Assembly: GCF_000024185.1 (NCBI RefSeq)
Contig: NC_013790.1
Coordinates: 1,325,501-1,389,500, forward strand
DNA from: Methanobrevibacter ruminantium M1
GTDB taxonomy: Archaea; Methanobacteriota; Methanobacteria; Methanobacteriales; Methanobacteriaceae
Length of the DNA: 64,000 nucleotides
Direction of reading: 5' to 3'
The notes beneath the pieces are model-generated. The model made no database searches. It saw only the letters and a list, made by a program, of their open reading frames with translations, and was not told where the DNA came from. A program made the translations under genes and the position numbers. Below, piece by piece: positions 1 through 9,765 of this stretch; within the stretch, counting starts at the first letter, position 1; every line of letters begins with the position of its first letter.

Positions 1-143
1 TATTTTAATAATTTTTAAAATTAGTATTTTAAATATTTTAAATCGTTCAAAATGTCTGATTTTTAAAATATTTTATAATTAAATTACAAATAAGGTAATT
101 TTTAATTATTCATTTATTTATGATTTTTATTAAGAGGATTAGC

Positions 144-860
144 ATGAAAAGATCAAAAAAATTAATTATAGCAATTCTTGTTGTAATCCTTTTGGGATTA
201 CTATTGGCAATTGCAGGATACTTCGTTGGTGGTCCTGACTTGTCACAAGAAAATAAAACCATTTTAGTCTTAGCTGCTGATAAATACGAGCAACCTAATG
301 GTGGTTGTGATATGGCATACCTAGTTCGTTTAGAAAATGGTAGTTTAGCTAATTACACTCCTGTTTATCCTGGTGGAATGTATCACCCTTCACAATCAGC
401 TCCTGGAAACCTTCAGGGCAATATGCTGCTTCACGATTGTCTGTGGAACGGAGTTGAAGACGGTATGCAATATGCTAAGGAGATTGTGGCATTCCATACC
501 GGCGTTGAAGCTGATGCTGTTGTAGTCCTTTATGACGAGGGAGTGGACAATGTATTGGATTCCATCAGACCTATTGAGATTGATGGAGAGCCAACCAACC
601 TAAGCGCAACTGACATCATTCGTGAAAACGATAATTATGCAGGTTATAAGGGTAACGAAGGTGTAACCGGAACCATGTCTAGGGCAGATGCTGTTATGGT
701 ATTGGTTAAAGCGGTTTCCAAACAAGCTAAAGATCCTGCTAAAAAGAGCGCCATGTTGCATGCAGCTTTAGATGAGTACACTAAAGGAAATATTGTAATG
801 ACTCCTAAAGGTTCTTTCACTCGTTTGCTTGCTACAAAAGGATTGGAAAGCTTTGCATAG
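144..860 (+). CDS. DUF4012 domain membrane-anchored protein
   Basis: An N-terminal membrane segment of about 20 hydrophobic residues (after MKRSKK) is followed by an extracytoplasmic domain with the pattern of methanobacterial DUF4012 proteins: 'ILVLAADK', 'GGCDMAYLVRLENG', 'TPVYPGGMYHP', 'LLHDCLWN', and a late 'MSRADAVMVLV' helix. DUF4012 is related to LytR-CpsA-Psr-like domains, so a role at the cell envelope is plausible, but the function is unknown. I place the start at the ATG at 144, not the in-frame ATG at 120, because AAGAGG lies 6 nt before 144. Strong hairpins follow the stop. Family fairly sure; function not. Confidence 0.75.
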   Translation: MKRSKKLIIAILVVILLGLLLAIAGYFVGGPDLSQENKTILVLAADKYEQPNGGCDMAYLVRLENGSLANYTPVYPGGMYHPSQSAPGNLQGNMLLHDCLWNGVEDGMQYAKEIVAFHTGVEADAVVVLYDEGVDNVLDSIRPIEIDGEPTNLSATDIIRENDNYAGYKGNEGVTGTMSRADAVMVLVKAVSKQAKDPAKKSAMLHAALDEYTKGNIVMTPKGSFTRLLATKGLESFA

Positions 861-865
861 TTATT

Positions 866-905
866 ATAATTCTTTAAAGAGTTTTTAATTCTTTAAAGAA
901 CCTTT
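866..905 (+). terminator. Possible terminator after the DUF4012 gene
   Basis: Two copies of the self-complementary TTCTTTAAAGA lie 10 nt apart and are followed by a T-rich run. They can pair with each other. The position is directly after the stop codon. Confidence 0.45.
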
Positions 906-1034
906 TTTATTTTTTATTATTTCTATTATTTAATTATCAACTTTTTTTATTAATTTTTATTATTTTTGATTTTCTGTTTTTCTTATTTTATTTAGTTTCT
1001 TATAATACGAACTAATTTATCCTTTAAAAAAATT

Positions 1035-1069
1035 AAGATACTATTTTTAAATGGTTTAAATAGTATCTT
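1035..1069. terminator. Perfect 12-bp hairpin between convergent genes
   Basis: AAGATACTATTT and its exact reverse complement flank an 11-nt loop. It sits between the ends of the converging DUF4012 and flavoprotein genes, with A-rich DNA on one side and T-rich DNA on the other, so it could end transcripts from both sides. Confidence 0.6.
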
Positions 1070-1126
1070 TAGGGGTTATTTAATTTATTTTTTGCTTAAA
1101 TGATGAATGTCTGTTTTTGATTATTT

Positions 1127-2455
1127 TTATTCGTTTTTTAAGCTATTAGCAGCCTCTTGACCTGCTAAGTATCCAGTTGAAAATGCTATCTGTAGGTTAT
1201 ATCCTCCAGTAGGTCCAGCTACTTCAAGAACTTCTCCTGCAAAGTATAATCCTTCCACATACTTGGATTCAAGTGTCTTTGCATCTATCTCCTTTGATTT
1301 GACTCCTCCAATGGTAACCTTTGCCAGGTCCATCTCAAGGGATTCTATCTCAAAGACATGCCTTTTAAGGTTTTCAGCCAATTTGTTCTTATCCTTTTTA
1401 GTAATGTTTGCCATAGTCTTCTTCGGATTGATGTCTATCTTCATTAGGAAATAATCAATAAAGTTATTTGGAAGGTATTTCTTCATATAGTTCTTTATTG
1501 CCATCTTTCCATTCTTCGGGCTGTCCTTTGTTATCTGGTTCTTTATATCTTCCTCTGTTAGATCTGGAGTAAAGTCGATTGTAATCCTGTTTGTAAAGAG
1601 TTCCAATTCCTCTATTTCATCTCTGCTCTTTAGGTTTAACTTGTCGTCAAGGACAGTTAAATCGGATTTTTCAAGCAATCTGTTGGACAAATCAATAATT
1701 GCAGGGCCTGTAAGGCCAAAGTGGCTAATCAAGATATCCCCTTTTACAGATATCTTTTTCTTCTTATCCTTAAATGAGACTTCAACATTCTCTAAAGTGA
1801 GTCCGGATAAGGTCTTAAGCAGAAAGTCATCAATATTGAATGAGACAAGTCCCGGCTTGATGTCTGTAATTGTATGATTCATGTGAGATGCTATTTTATA
1901 TCCATCTCCATCGGAACCTGTATTTGGATAGGTGATGCCTCCTGTAGATACTATAATCTTTGATGCATTTAATGATATCTTTTCATTTTCTATTTCAAAT
2001 ACCGGTTCCATCCTTTCATTTAATTCATGCTCTATGTCTTGAGCATTTATTGGAGTATTGTTATACACATCTACCCCTAACTCTTCAAGATATTCCTCTA
2101 AAATGTCCAGTATGTCATGGGCATCTTCGCTGTCTGGGAAGACCCTTTTATTGTCCTCTTGGTGAAATTCAAGGTCTTTCTCTTCAAAGATGGCAAGTAG
2201 CTTGTCTTGTGGAAGTGTGTATAATGAGTGCTTTAGGAAGTTTTTGTTTTTATTGTAATAGTTAAGCTGATCGTGGATTGGAGTGTTGTTTGTTATGTTG
2301 CAACGGCCTCCTCCTGTTAAAAGAAGCTTTTTTCCTAAGCTTTCATTCTTCTCTAGAATGCATACTGCATTTGGGCCTAATATTTCTGCGGCTCTTATTG
2401 CAGCTATCATTCCTGCTGGCCCTCCTCCTATAATTGCTATCTTGTATTCTTTCAT
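1127..2455 (-). CDS. HI0933-like NAD(P)/FAD-dependent oxidoreductase
   Basis: The protein opens with an FAD-binding Rossmann motif (IIGGGPAGMIAAIRAAE, residues 8-24) and has the family's 'LLLTGGGRCNITN' near residue 45, 'GGITYPNTGSDGDGY' in the middle, and a C-terminal 'GLYFAGEVLEVAGPTGGYN' that closes the FAD site. This is the HI0933/BaiN-type flavoprotein family, usually about 400-450 residues; here 442. Substrate unknown. The ATG has an AGGTAA element just upstream. It is transcribed away from aspS, with a hairpin-rich 318-bp spacer between them. Confidence 0.85.
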   Translation of the reverse strand: MKEYKIAIIGGGPAGMIAAIRAAEILGPNAVCILEKNESLGKKLLLTGGGRCNITNNTPIHDQLNYYNKNKNFLKHSLYTLPQDKLLAIFEEKDLEFHQEDNKRVFPDSEDAHDILDILEEYLEELGVDVYNNTPINAQDIEHELNERMEPVFEIENEKISLNASKIIVSTGGITYPNTGSDGDGYKIASHMNHTITDIKPGLVSFNIDDFLLKTLSGLTLENVEVSFKDKKKKISVKGDILISHFGLTGPAIIDLSNRLLEKSDLTVLDDKLNLKSRDEIEELELFTNRITIDFTPDLTEEDIKNQITKDSPKNGKMAIKNYMKKYLPNNFIDYFLMKIDINPKKTMANITKKDKNKLAENLKRHVFEIESLEMDLAKVTIGGVKSKEIDAKTLESKYVEGLYFAGEVLEVAGPTGGYNLQIAFSTGYLAGQEAANSLKNE

Positions 2456-2635
2456 GTTATTACCTTGAATTTAGTCTTAATTTTTTAATTTTAATTTTTT
2501 TGTTTTTATAATTGAATAAGTATGATTGATTTTTATTATTTCATTGAAAATAAGAAAAATAGAATTGTTTTAATATGTTTTTAGTTTTAAAAAAAGAAAA
2601 ATAATAAATAAAGAGTTTATCTTTATTTATTTAAT

Positions 2636-2758
2636 TTTAATTGCTTTTGCAATTGTTTTTAAATTGTTTTTTTTTTTCCGATTAATTTAATTTAATTGCT
2701 TTTGCAATTTTTTTTTGATTGTTTTTACAATTGTTTTGTTTTAATTGCTTTTACAATT
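2636..2758. repeat. Four tandem AATTGC/GCAATT mini-hairpins
   Basis: Four short inverted repeats follow one another: two of the form AATTGC-TTTT-GCAATT (about 2638 and 2693) and two variants (about 2717 and 2741), separated by T-runs. They fill the spacer downstream of aspS and upstream of the flavoprotein gene. They may act as stacked terminators; the rest of this 318-bp spacer is plain A/T-rich DNA. Confidence 0.5.
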
Positions 2759-2773
2759 ATTTGCTCAAATCAA

Positions 2774-4096
2774 CTAAGGAGTTAATCTGTGTCTGTCTCT
2801 TGGGAAGAGAACAGTTTCTCTAATGTTTTCAACACCGGTTAAAACCATAGCCAATCTGTCTGCACCTACACCCCAACCTGCGTGAGGGGCCATACCATAT
2901 TCAAATGCCTTGAGATAGCTTCCGAATCCATCTGGGTTTAAGTCCCTTTCAATCATCTGCTTTACTAAAAGGTCATATTGGTGAACCCTGATTGAACCTG
3001 AGGAGATCTCTAGGTTCTTATACATCAAGTCGAAAGCATGGCTGATTTCAGGTCTGTCTTCATAAGGCATTGCATAGAATGGCTTGATTGCTGATGGCCA
3101 ATCGGTTAAGAAGTAGAAACCTTCTTGAGTGTCTCCTAAAGCTTTTTCAGCTTCTCTGGATAAGTCTTCTCCCCATTCCATATCGATTCCTTTAGAGTTG
3201 ATGATGTCTACAGCATCGTCATATTTGACTTCTGGGAATGGTCCTTCAGGGATAGCGCTTAAGTCGTATTCTAAGGTTTCAAGCTCTTTTGCACAGTTTT
3301 CCTTAGTGGATTGGAGAACTCTGGTAATCATGCCGTCCAATACGTTCATGACATCCACATCATCTGCAAAGGAGATTTCACAGTCGATTGAGACTGCTTC
3401 ATTCAAGTGTCTAAGGGTGTCGTGCTCTTCTGCCCTAAATATTTGTCCGATTTCAAATACCTTGTCGAATCCAGCTCCCATCATCATTTGCTTGTATAAT
3501 TGAGGGGATTGGCCTAAGAAAGCTTCCTTTTCAAAGTATGTGATTGGGAAAAGCTCTGTTCCTCCTTCGGTTGCAGAAGCTACAAGCTTAGGGGTGTTGA
3601 TTTCAATCATGCCCTGTTCGTCGAAGTATTGGCGAACTGCCTTAAACATGTTTGCCTTTATCTTGAAGATTGAGCTTACGTTTGCTTTTCTTAAGTCAAG
3701 GAATCTTGAGTTTAGTCTGGTATCGATTTCAGCCTTGACCTTTTCGGTTGGATCCATTGGCAATGGCTGTTTTGCAGGGTTTAGGATAGTTGTCTTGATT
3801 GGAATGATTTCCACGCCGTTTGGTGCTTTTCCTGCCTCTTGAACAGTTCCTTTGATTGCAACTACAGACTCTTTTCTAAGTGCCCTTAGCTCTTCAAGGA
3901 TTTCTGCATCTACTTTCTTGCTTGGTGCGGTAATCTGTACCAATCCGTCTCTGTCTCTGATGATTACAAAGATGATTCCGCCTAAGTCTCTGATTTCATG
4001 TACCCAACCCATTATAATAACTTCTTCACCGCTGATGTCTGGGTTTACGTCTTTGGAATAATGAGTTCTTCTTAAATCGCGTAATAAGTAATCCAC
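2774..4096 (-). CDS. aspS: Aspartate--tRNA(Asp/Asn) ligase, archaeal type
   Basis: A class IIb aminoacyl-tRNA synthetase that charges tRNA with aspartate. An N-terminal OB-fold anticodon domain (to about residue 100, '[22 protein letters not shown]') is followed by the catalytic core: motif 2 in '[14 protein letters not shown]' and motif 3 in '[15 protein letters not shown]'. The length (440) and the missing bacterial insertion domain mark the archaeal form, which in methanogens lacking AsnRS is usually non-discriminating; that is family knowledge and not visible here. The start is GTG at 4096 with GAGGCGAT upstream; no better ATG is present. Confidence 0.95.
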   Translation of the reverse strand: MDYLLRDLRRTHYSKDVNPDISGEEVIIMGWVHEIRDLGGIIFVIIRDRDGLVQITAPSKKVDAEILEELRALRKESVVAIKGTVQEAGKAPNGVEIIPIKTTILNPAKQPLPMDPTEKVKAEIDTRLNSRFLDLRKANVSSIFKIKANMFKAVRQYFDEQGMIEINTPKLVASATEGGTELFPITYFEKEAFLGQSPQLYKQMMMGAGFDKVFEIGQIFRAEEHDTLRHLNEAVSIDCEISFADDVDVMNVLDGMITRVLQSTKENCAKELETLEYDLSAIPEGPFPEVKYDDAVDIINSKGIDMEWGEDLSREAEKALGDTQEGFYFLTDWPSAIKPFYAMPYEDRPEISHAFDLMYKNLEISSGSIRVHQYDLLVKQMIERDLNPDGFGSYLKAFEYGMAPHAGWGVGADRLAMVLTGVENIRETVLFPRDRHRLTP

Positions 4097-4102
4097 TTTA
4101 TC

Positions 4103-4240
4103 GCCTCTAATTATTATAGTTTTTTAAATATCTTTTTAATTATAATCTTATTTTAAATAAGTATTTTAAAAAAGTTATTTTAAATAAATTTTAAATAAAT
4201 ATTTTAAATAAGTATTTCAAATAAGTATAATTGTAATTTT
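4103..4240. repeat. Degenerate TTTTAAATAAGTA repeats upstream of aspS
   Basis: Several imperfect copies of TTTTAAATAAGTA lie head to tail in the 215-bp spacer between hisD and the aspS start. They form the aspS promoter region (minus strand). They may be simple low-complexity DNA. Confidence 0.4.
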
Positions 4241-4311
4241 TATTAGTTTCTATTATTTTAATTATTATTTTAAAAAAATAATAATTTATTCTAGTTCGTT
4301 TTTGCTTATAA

Positions 4312-5592
4312 CTATTCGTTTTTATCTAATCTTACTTTCACTGAATTTGCATGAGCATAAAAGCCTTCATATTCTGCAATTGGAATGACTGTCTTGGATA
4401 GCTCTTCAATACCCTCTTTTGTTATGGTCTGAACGGTAGGCTTTTTGATGAATGATTCGGTTGAAAGGCCTGAATACATCTTAGCTCCACCGCTTGTGGG
4501 AAGAACATGGTTTGTTCCAGAGCCATAGTCACCTGCTGCCACTGGAGAGTATTTTCCTAAGAATATGGATCCTGCATTTTTGATTTTATCAAGGATTGCA
4601 TTGTCATCTTCAGTTGATATGATCAAATGCTCTGGAGCATAGGTATTTGTAAATTCAATGGCCTCTTCCATATCTTTGCAGAGAATTATATGTCCGTGCT
4701 TTTCCAAGGACTCTTGAATTATCTCTTTTCTTACAGCTTCCTTAGTGAATCTTTCTATAAGGTCGTTGGATTCTTCTGCTATTTTTTCATCATCAGTCAC
4801 TAAAAAGCATGATGCTTCAGGGTCATGCTCTGCCTGTGATAGGAAGTCATGGGCAAGATATTCTGGAATTGCAGTCTTATCTGCAAGAATCAATACCTCT
4901 GAAGGGCCTGCTGGAAACTCAATGTCCACATCACCATAGACAAGCTTTTTAGCTCCTGTAACAAAGACATTCCCTGGACCTACAATCTTTTCAACCTTTT
5001 GGATTGATTCTGTTCCAAATGCCATTGCAGCGATTGCCTGTGCGCCTCCGCACTTGTAGATTTCATCTGCTCCCGCCAAGTCTGCCGCTACAAGTATTGC
5101 ATCCAATATTCTTCCGTCGGCTCCTGGAGGGGTGCAGCATATGATTCTTTCCACTCCTGCAATCTTAGCCGGAATCACTTCCATTAATATGGATGATGGA
5201 TAGGCAGCTCTTCCTCCTGGAATATAGCAGCCGACGCTATTGATCGGTCTGATTATCTGCCCTGCTGTGATACCTTTTGCCACTTCCATAGACCATTCCT
5301 CTGGAATTTGGGCCTTATGGAACTTTTCAATGTTTTGGGAAGCCCTTTTAAGGGCATCTATAAGATCAGTATCTAGATTATCATAAGCATTCTTGATTTC
5401 TTCGTCGGAAACTTGCAAATCATCTAATTCGCATCTGTCAAACTTTGCAGTGTATCTTTTAACCGCTTCATCCTTGTTTTCCTTTACGTCGGATAGGATG
5501 TCTTGAACGATGTTTAATATTTCATTGATGTCTGCCTGTGACCTTTTGATTAGCTCATCTGCAGTTTCTCTCTCATATCTTAAAATTTCCAT
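4312..5592 (-). CDS. hisD: Histidinol dehydrogenase
   Basis: Catalyses the last two steps of histidine synthesis, L-histidinol to L-histidine with NAD and zinc. Diagnostic stretches are '[17 protein letters not shown]' (about residue 120), '[16 protein letters not shown]', '[17 protein letters not shown]', '[10 protein letters not shown]', the zinc/catalytic region 'SQAEHDPEA', and 'YAPEHLII'. The length of 426 is normal. It is not in a his operon; hisG lies far away at 47.1 kb. Its promoter region has a 45-bp tandem duplication. Confidence 0.96.
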   Translation of the reverse strand: MEILRYERETADELIKRSQADINEILNIVQDILSDVKENKDEAVKRYTAKFDRCELDDLQVSDEEIKNAYDNLDTDLIDALKRASQNIEKFHKAQIPEEWSMEVAKGITAGQIIRPINSVGCYIPGGRAAYPSSILMEVIPAKIAGVERIICCTPPGADGRILDAILVAADLAGADEIYKCGGAQAIAAMAFGTESIQKVEKIVGPGNVFVTGAKKLVYGDVDIEFPAGPSEVLILADKTAIPEYLAHDFLSQAEHDPEASCFLVTDDEKIAEESNDLIERFTKEAVRKEIIQESLEKHGHIILCKDMEEAIEFTNTYAPEHLIISTEDDNAILDKIKNAGSIFLGKYSPVAAGDYGSGTNHVLPTSGGAKMYSGLSTESFIKKPTVQTITKEGIEELSKTVIPIAEYEGFYAHANSVKVRLDKNE

Positions 5593-5653
5593 CGAATCAC
5601 TCTTGGATAATAAGTACTGTCAAATAAAAATTATTTAATAAACAATTAAAATT

Positions 5654-5743
5654 ATATGCTGATTGCTTTTATCTTATCTTCTCTTAAGTTTTGATTTGAT
5701 ATGCTGATTGCTTTTATCTTATCTTTTCTTAAGTTTTGTTTTG
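5654..5743. repeat. Two-copy 45-bp tandem repeat upstream of hisD
   Basis: A 45-bp unit starting ATATGCTGATTGCTTTTATC occurs twice back to back with only a few differences, and a third partial copy begins GATATGAT. It lies 60-150 bp before the hisD start, so it may affect hisD transcription. Confidence 0.75.
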
Positions 5744-5917
5744 ATATGATAAAATTCCTTTTATTATAATATCTTATATTGTTTATTATGAATATTTTTA
5801 TACATTATTAATTTTAACATTCATATTTTATATAGATATTGTTCAAAATAGGGTTCATATTAGTTTTTATCTCTAAAAACTTTTTTAAGAATATTAAAAT
5901 TTTAACTAGTTTAACAA

Positions 5918-6140
5918 AAAGATTTATATTTAAATTCTTACAAAGAATAAAATATAAAAATTTATATAGTAAAGGGTAAATTTTAAATATAATTTTGATT
6001 AAAATAGTAATAGCAAAATCAAAAAGGCCAGGTATCTTAATTGGGATAAGTAGTATGGATTTTTAAAAGTTATTAAACTCAATTTGCACCATCCAATAAG
6101 TGAGAGGTAAAAGGATTATTGGATAGGCTGTTTGTTTTAG
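5918..6140 (+). ncRNA. Candidate structured RNA or long leader before the UPF0058 gene
   Basis: Two archaeal promoter-like boxes (GATTTATATTTAA near 5928 and AATTTATATAG near 5957) come before a segment (about 6005-6140) that is less A/T-rich than its surroundings. It contains a 9-bp perfect stem, ATCCAATAA (6092-6100) with TTATTGGAT (6116-6124), around a purine-rich loop with GTGAGAGG. No protein reads through it. It is either a small RNA or the 5' leader of the gene at 6319. I cannot match it to a known RNA family. Confidence 0.3.
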
Positions 6141-6318
6141 GGTATTTGGGTTTTGTTTTGTTGTATTGTTTTAAATTTTAATTTATCTGTTATTTTAATT
6201 CTAATTAAGCAGCATTTGTTTAATTTTTCATAATTAAGCTACATTTGTTTAATTTTTTAATTAAATAACTTATTATTTATTTTTATTAGAAATTTTAAAA
6301 TATAGGGTAAGGTATTAT

Positions 6319-6624
6319 ATGTATAAAGATGAAATGATTCAATTACATCAATTTTTAGTATATGTTTTAAAATATTTAGACACAGATAATAATGCTCATG
6401 AATATATTGAGGAGTATCTTGCGCTTAACATAAGCCCTCATCATATTCACAGAACAAAAGCGGAGCATAAACAGGCAATCTTCGTTCTTTCAAACACTAT
6501 TTCAGAAGTGATCTTGCATAAGGAAGAAGGTTCCATACCACCAAATGTATCAAATGCATTAAGGGATCTTGTTAGAAGATCTAAAAAGGAATTAAAGGCT
6601 GCTGAAGCAGCTCAATCAAAATAA
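6319..6624 (+). CDS. UPF0058 family protein
   Basis: A 101-residue, mostly helical protein starting MYKDEMIQLHQFLVYVLKYL, with 'LNISPHHIHRTKAEHKQAIFVLS' in the middle; this is the signature of the archaeal UPF0058 family, which has no assigned function. The charged C-terminus (KKELKAAEAAQSK) may be disordered. AGGT lies just before the ATG. It seems to be transcribed alone, with a 500-bp upstream region holding possible promoters and structured RNA. Confidence 0.85.
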   Translation: MYKDEMIQLHQFLVYVLKYLDTDNNAHEYIEEYLALNISPHHIHRTKAEHKQAIFVLSNTISEVILHKEEGSIPPNVSNALRDLVRRSKKELKAAEAAQSK

Positions 6625-6888
6625 TTCTTTCTTTTTTTTATTTAAACTATTTTTTCTTTTTTACTTAATTTTTATTTCTATTTTTAGTTTTTTAGTTATT
6701 CTGTATTATCCTCTTTTTTCAGTATTTTTTCTAGAATAATTAGTTTATGATTAATACATTAATTTTTTTATAAGGTCATGATTAATTCATAAAATTTTTT
6801 ATACGTTCATGATTAATTCATTAAATTTTTTTTATAAATCTTTACTTAGAATCATCTAAACTTAATTAAATTAATTATTATGGCTTCT

Positions 6889-6926
6889 TTCAATATCAAG
6901 TCAATTTAACACTTTCATATCAATTT
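6889..6926 (-). repeat. 19-bp repeat array A (2 units)
   Basis: Read on the minus strand, two adjacent 19-bp units begin AAATTGA: AAATTGATATGAAAGTGTT and AAATTGACTTGATATTGAA. They belong to the same family as the arrays near 21.4, 30.4 and 42.8 kb; the join of the units matches array D over about 26 bp with two differences. They lie about 200 bp before cpgS. Confidence 0.7.
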
Positions 6927-6964
6927 TGATGGGAGTTAAATTGGATTTTATCAAAAAAAGCAAA

Positions 6965-7119
6965 ATAATTTATATTAAAAAGTTTAACTAATATATATAA
7001 TTTGAGGAAGTTTGTTTTAAAAGTTTAATTTTGTAGTTTTTAAACGATATTTTGAATATTACCATAAATCTATTGAGATAATGTGATTTAAAAATAGTTA
7101 ATTAATAAGGAGAATAATT
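6965..7119 (+). promoter_or_regulatory. Probable cpgS promoter and ribosome binding site
   Basis: AATTTATATTAAAA (about 6967) and AATATATATAATT (about 6989) resemble archaeal TATA boxes, and TAAGGAG ends 7 nt before the cpgS ATG. The remaining part of the 495-bp spacer after 6624 is T-rich with repeated 'TTCATGATTAATTCAT'-like stretches near 6745-6830. Confidence 0.4.
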
Positions 7120-8508
7120 ATGTCTACTCGTAAAGTTGTTTGTTTAGTGGATGGAGAGCATTACCTTCCGGTGACCCGTTCTGCTGTAAATTCCATTAAT
7201 AGCATTGACCATATTGAAGTTGTGGCTCTTGTTTTTATAGGCGGAACTGAAAAGCTTAAATTAGGTGATGAGGAAGAGTATAGCGAACTTTTAGACACTC
7301 CCGTTTACTTTGGAAAGGATAAAAACCAGATTCCATATAAATTGATTGAAGATGTCATCAAAAAGCATAATGCAAATATTGTGATGGACTTAAGCGATGA
7401 GCCTGTTCTTGATTATGACAAGCGCTTTAAGATAGCTTCTGTTGTACTGTCCTGTGGAGTAATTTACAAGGGGGCTGATTTTGAATTTGAGCCTTTGACT
7501 CAATATGAAATAATGAAAAAGCCTTCCCTAAAGATTTTAGGAACTGGAAAGCGCATAGGAAAGACTGCAGTTTCAGGCTATGCTGCTCGATTGATTGACA
7601 AGAATAACTATAATCCATGCATTGTTGCTATGGGTCGCGGAGGTCCTGAAGAACCTGAAGTAGTTCATGGAAATGAGATTGAAATTAATCCGGAGTATTT
7701 GCTTGAGCAATCCAATAAGGGAATTCATGCAGCAAGCGATCACTGGGAAGATGCCCTTATGAGCCGTGTATTGACAATCGGCTCCAGACGCTGTGGAGGC
7801 GGAATGGCCGGCGATGTCTTTGTCACAAATATGGATAAGGCAGCTAAAAAGGCAAATAAGCAGGATGCTAAATTTGTTATCTTTGAAGGAAGCGGTGCAG
7901 CCATTCCTCCGATTAAGACAGACAAATCCATTGTTCTGGTAGGTGCAAACCAGCCAATAGGAAATATTCTCGGATACTTTGGTCCTTATCGCATAATGTT
8001 AGGGGATTTGGTTATCCTGACAATGTGTGAGGAACCGATGGCAAGCAAGGAAAAGATAAAGGAAATCGAAGACTTCATCCATAAGATCAAACCTGATGTT
8101 GATGTGATATCTACAGTCTTTAGGCCTAAGCCATTGTCAGATATTAATGGCAAAAAAGTTTTATTTGTTACCACAGCTCCTGAAGCGGTTAGGGATGTTT
8201 TATCAAGCTATCTTGAAGAGACTTATTCCTGTGAGATAGTTGGATTAAGCTCTCATCTTTCAAACAGGCCTCTTCTTCAGGAGGATATTGAAAAATACAA
8301 GGATGATGTCGATTGCATAGTGACTGAGCTTAAGGCAGCTGCAGTTGATATTGTCACTAAGGAGGCAATAGAATCTGGAATAGAGCTTGTATACTGTGAT
8401 AATATTCCGGTTCCTATAAGCGATGACTATCCTGACCTTTCAGAGTCTATTCTAAAGGTGGTTGATGGGGCAATTGAAGAGTTCTCCTTTAATATGCTTT
8501 TAGATTAA
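7120..8508 (+). CDS. cpgS: Cyclic 2,3-diphosphoglycerate synthetase
   Basis: Makes cyclic 2,3-diphosphoglycerate from 2,3-diphosphoglycerate and ATP. In Methanobacteriales this compound is a major solute and phosphate reserve. The sequence resembles the Methanothermus enzyme along its full length: '[17 protein letters not shown]' at the N-terminus, a nucleotide-binding loop GTGKRIGKT at residues 141-149, '[13 protein letters not shown]', '[13 protein letters not shown]', '[11 protein letters not shown]' and 'VGANQP'. The length of 462 is typical. It is alone on its strand with its own promoter and a good GGAG site. Confidence 0.92.
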   Translation: MSTRKVVCLVDGEHYLPVTRSAVNSINSIDHIEVVALVFIGGTEKLKLGDEEEYSELLDTPVYFGKDKNQIPYKLIEDVIKKHNANIVMDLSDEPVLDYDKRFKIASVVLSCGVIYKGADFEFEPLTQYEIMKKPSLKILGTGKRIGKTAVSGYAARLIDKNNYNPCIVAMGRGGPEEPEVVHGNEIEINPEYLLEQSNKGIHAASDHWEDALMSRVLTIGSRRCGGGMAGDVFVTNMDKAAKKANKQDAKFVIFEGSGAAIPPIKTDKSIVLVGANQPIGNILGYFGPYRIMLGDLVILTMCEEPMASKEKIKEIEDFIHKIKPDVDVISTVFRPKPLSDINGKKVLFVTTAPEAVRDVLSSYLEETYSCEIVGLSSHLSNRPLLQEDIEKYKDDVDCIVTELKAAAVDIVTKEAIESGIELVYCDNIPVPISDDYPDLSESILKVVDGAIEEFSFNMLLD

Positions 8509-8570
8509 TTAACTCTTTAATTTCTATTAAAGATGTTTAAATGTTAATCATAACTTTTCTATTTCAATTA

Positions 8571-8686
8571 TTTGGTGAAATGGGGTCTAAGATTCTTAAT
8601 TATTTGGTGAAATGGGGTCTAAGATTCTTAATTATTTGGTGAAATGGGGTCTAAGATTCTTAATTATTTGGTGAAATGATGTCTCA
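8571..8686 (+). repeat. Four-copy 32-bp tandem repeat of a translation start region
   Basis: A 32-bp unit (TTTGGTGAAATGGGGTCTAA plus 12 more bases) is repeated three times exactly. A fourth, diverged copy is the actual ribosome site and start (GGTGAAATG) of the TPR gene at 8676. Each copy therefore carries its own GGTGA and ATG. Since 32 is not a multiple of 3, the copies read in different frames and give mini-ORFs of about 20, 20 and 11 codons; the last two end at or just before the real start. Confidence 0.9.
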
Positions 8687-9737
8687 AGATTCAAACAAAA
8701 ATGATATAAATTCATACGATTTTCCATCAAGGGTGGAAAAGGCTTTAAAATTGATTCATACAGATTCTTTCAAAGCATTGGATTATTTTAATGAAATTCT
8801 GGATGATTTTTTCAAGTTCACACCTGATGAAATCAAGGAAAATAACTTATCTTCCCTTATAATAAATTCATTGAATGGAAAGGGTTCCATTTTAAATGCA
8901 TTTGATAAAATCGATGAGGCTGAAGAATGTTTTGATATGGTTTTAAATGATTTTGACAGCCAAGATTTCACTTCCCTAATTAATAAGGCATTGATTTTAA
9001 GAAAAAAGGGACATTTGGAAGAATCTTTGGATTATTACGATGAGATAGCCAAATACTATCCTGATAAGAAAGAGCTTATTTTAGCTATGAAAAGTGAAGT
9101 TTATGGTGAATTGAAAATTAAGCTCTCTGATACCGATTTGGATGATTATAGCATTGAAGCAAAGGACTTAATTGGGAGGGGTCTTGCATCCCATGAGAAT
9201 AAGATTGTTTTAGAAGCCTTGGATTATTATCAAAAAGCGATTAAAGCAGATTCAAGCTGTAAATATTTGGTCTTAAGCCTTATGGATGATGTTAAAAGGG
9301 AATTTTTTAAGCTCTTTCTCTATGAGGATATAGACATTGAAAAGGACGAGATTTCAAAGAAAAAAGGAGCTGTTTTGCATTACCTTTTCATTCAAAACAA
9401 TCTATTCTATGCTTATATGCTAAATGAAGAGATCCTTGAAGAAAATAAGAATGACTTGTTTGCATTGAATGCAATGGGAATGATATTCTTCTATTTGGAT
9501 GACTGTGACTTGTCTATTAGGTATTTCGACAGATGTAACACTATTGATGAGAAATATCTTTACCCATATCTTAATAAGGCCATTGCATTGGCTAGGGCTA
9601 AAAGATTTGATGAAGCTAAAGAGTCCTTTGGAAAAATTAAGGGATTGCCTAATCTGATTCGGGATCCAAATGAGGAAGAGTTGGACATTTTTAAAAGAAC
9701 AATCATTTCAAACAGCATCTATTCCTTAGGATTTTAG
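8676..9737 (+). CDS. Tetratricopeptide-repeat protein
   Basis: A 353-residue protein of repeated helix pairs with TPR spacing: 'GKGSILNAFDKIDEAEECFDMVLNDF', 'NKALILRKKGHLEESLDYYDEIAKYYPD', 'ALDYYQKAIKAD', 'ALNAMGMIFFYLDDCDLSIRYFDRCN' and 'LNKAIALARAKRFDEAKESFGKI'. There is no signal peptide or membrane segment, so it is probably a cytoplasmic protein-binding scaffold. Two ATGs are adjacent (8676, 8679), and GGTGA lies directly before the first. The partner is unknown. Its start region is the template of the upstream tandem repeat. Confidence 0.85.
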   Translation: MMSQDSNKNDINSYDFPSRVEKALKLIHTDSFKALDYFNEILDDFFKFTPDEIKENNLSSLIINSLNGKGSILNAFDKIDEAEECFDMVLNDFDSQDFTSLINKALILRKKGHLEESLDYYDEIAKYYPDKKELILAMKSEVYGELKIKLSDTDLDDYSIEAKDLIGRGLASHENKIVLEALDYYQKAIKADSSCKYLVLSLMDDVKREFFKLFLYEDIDIEKDEISKKKGAVLHYLFIQNNLFYAYMLNEEILEENKNDLFALNAMGMIFFYLDDCDLSIRYFDRCNTIDEKYLYPYLNKAIALARAKRFDEAKESFGKIKGLPNLIRDPNEEELDIFKRTIISNSIYSLGF

Positions 9738-9765
9738 TTTAAATCATTAATTCTTTTTATATGTC

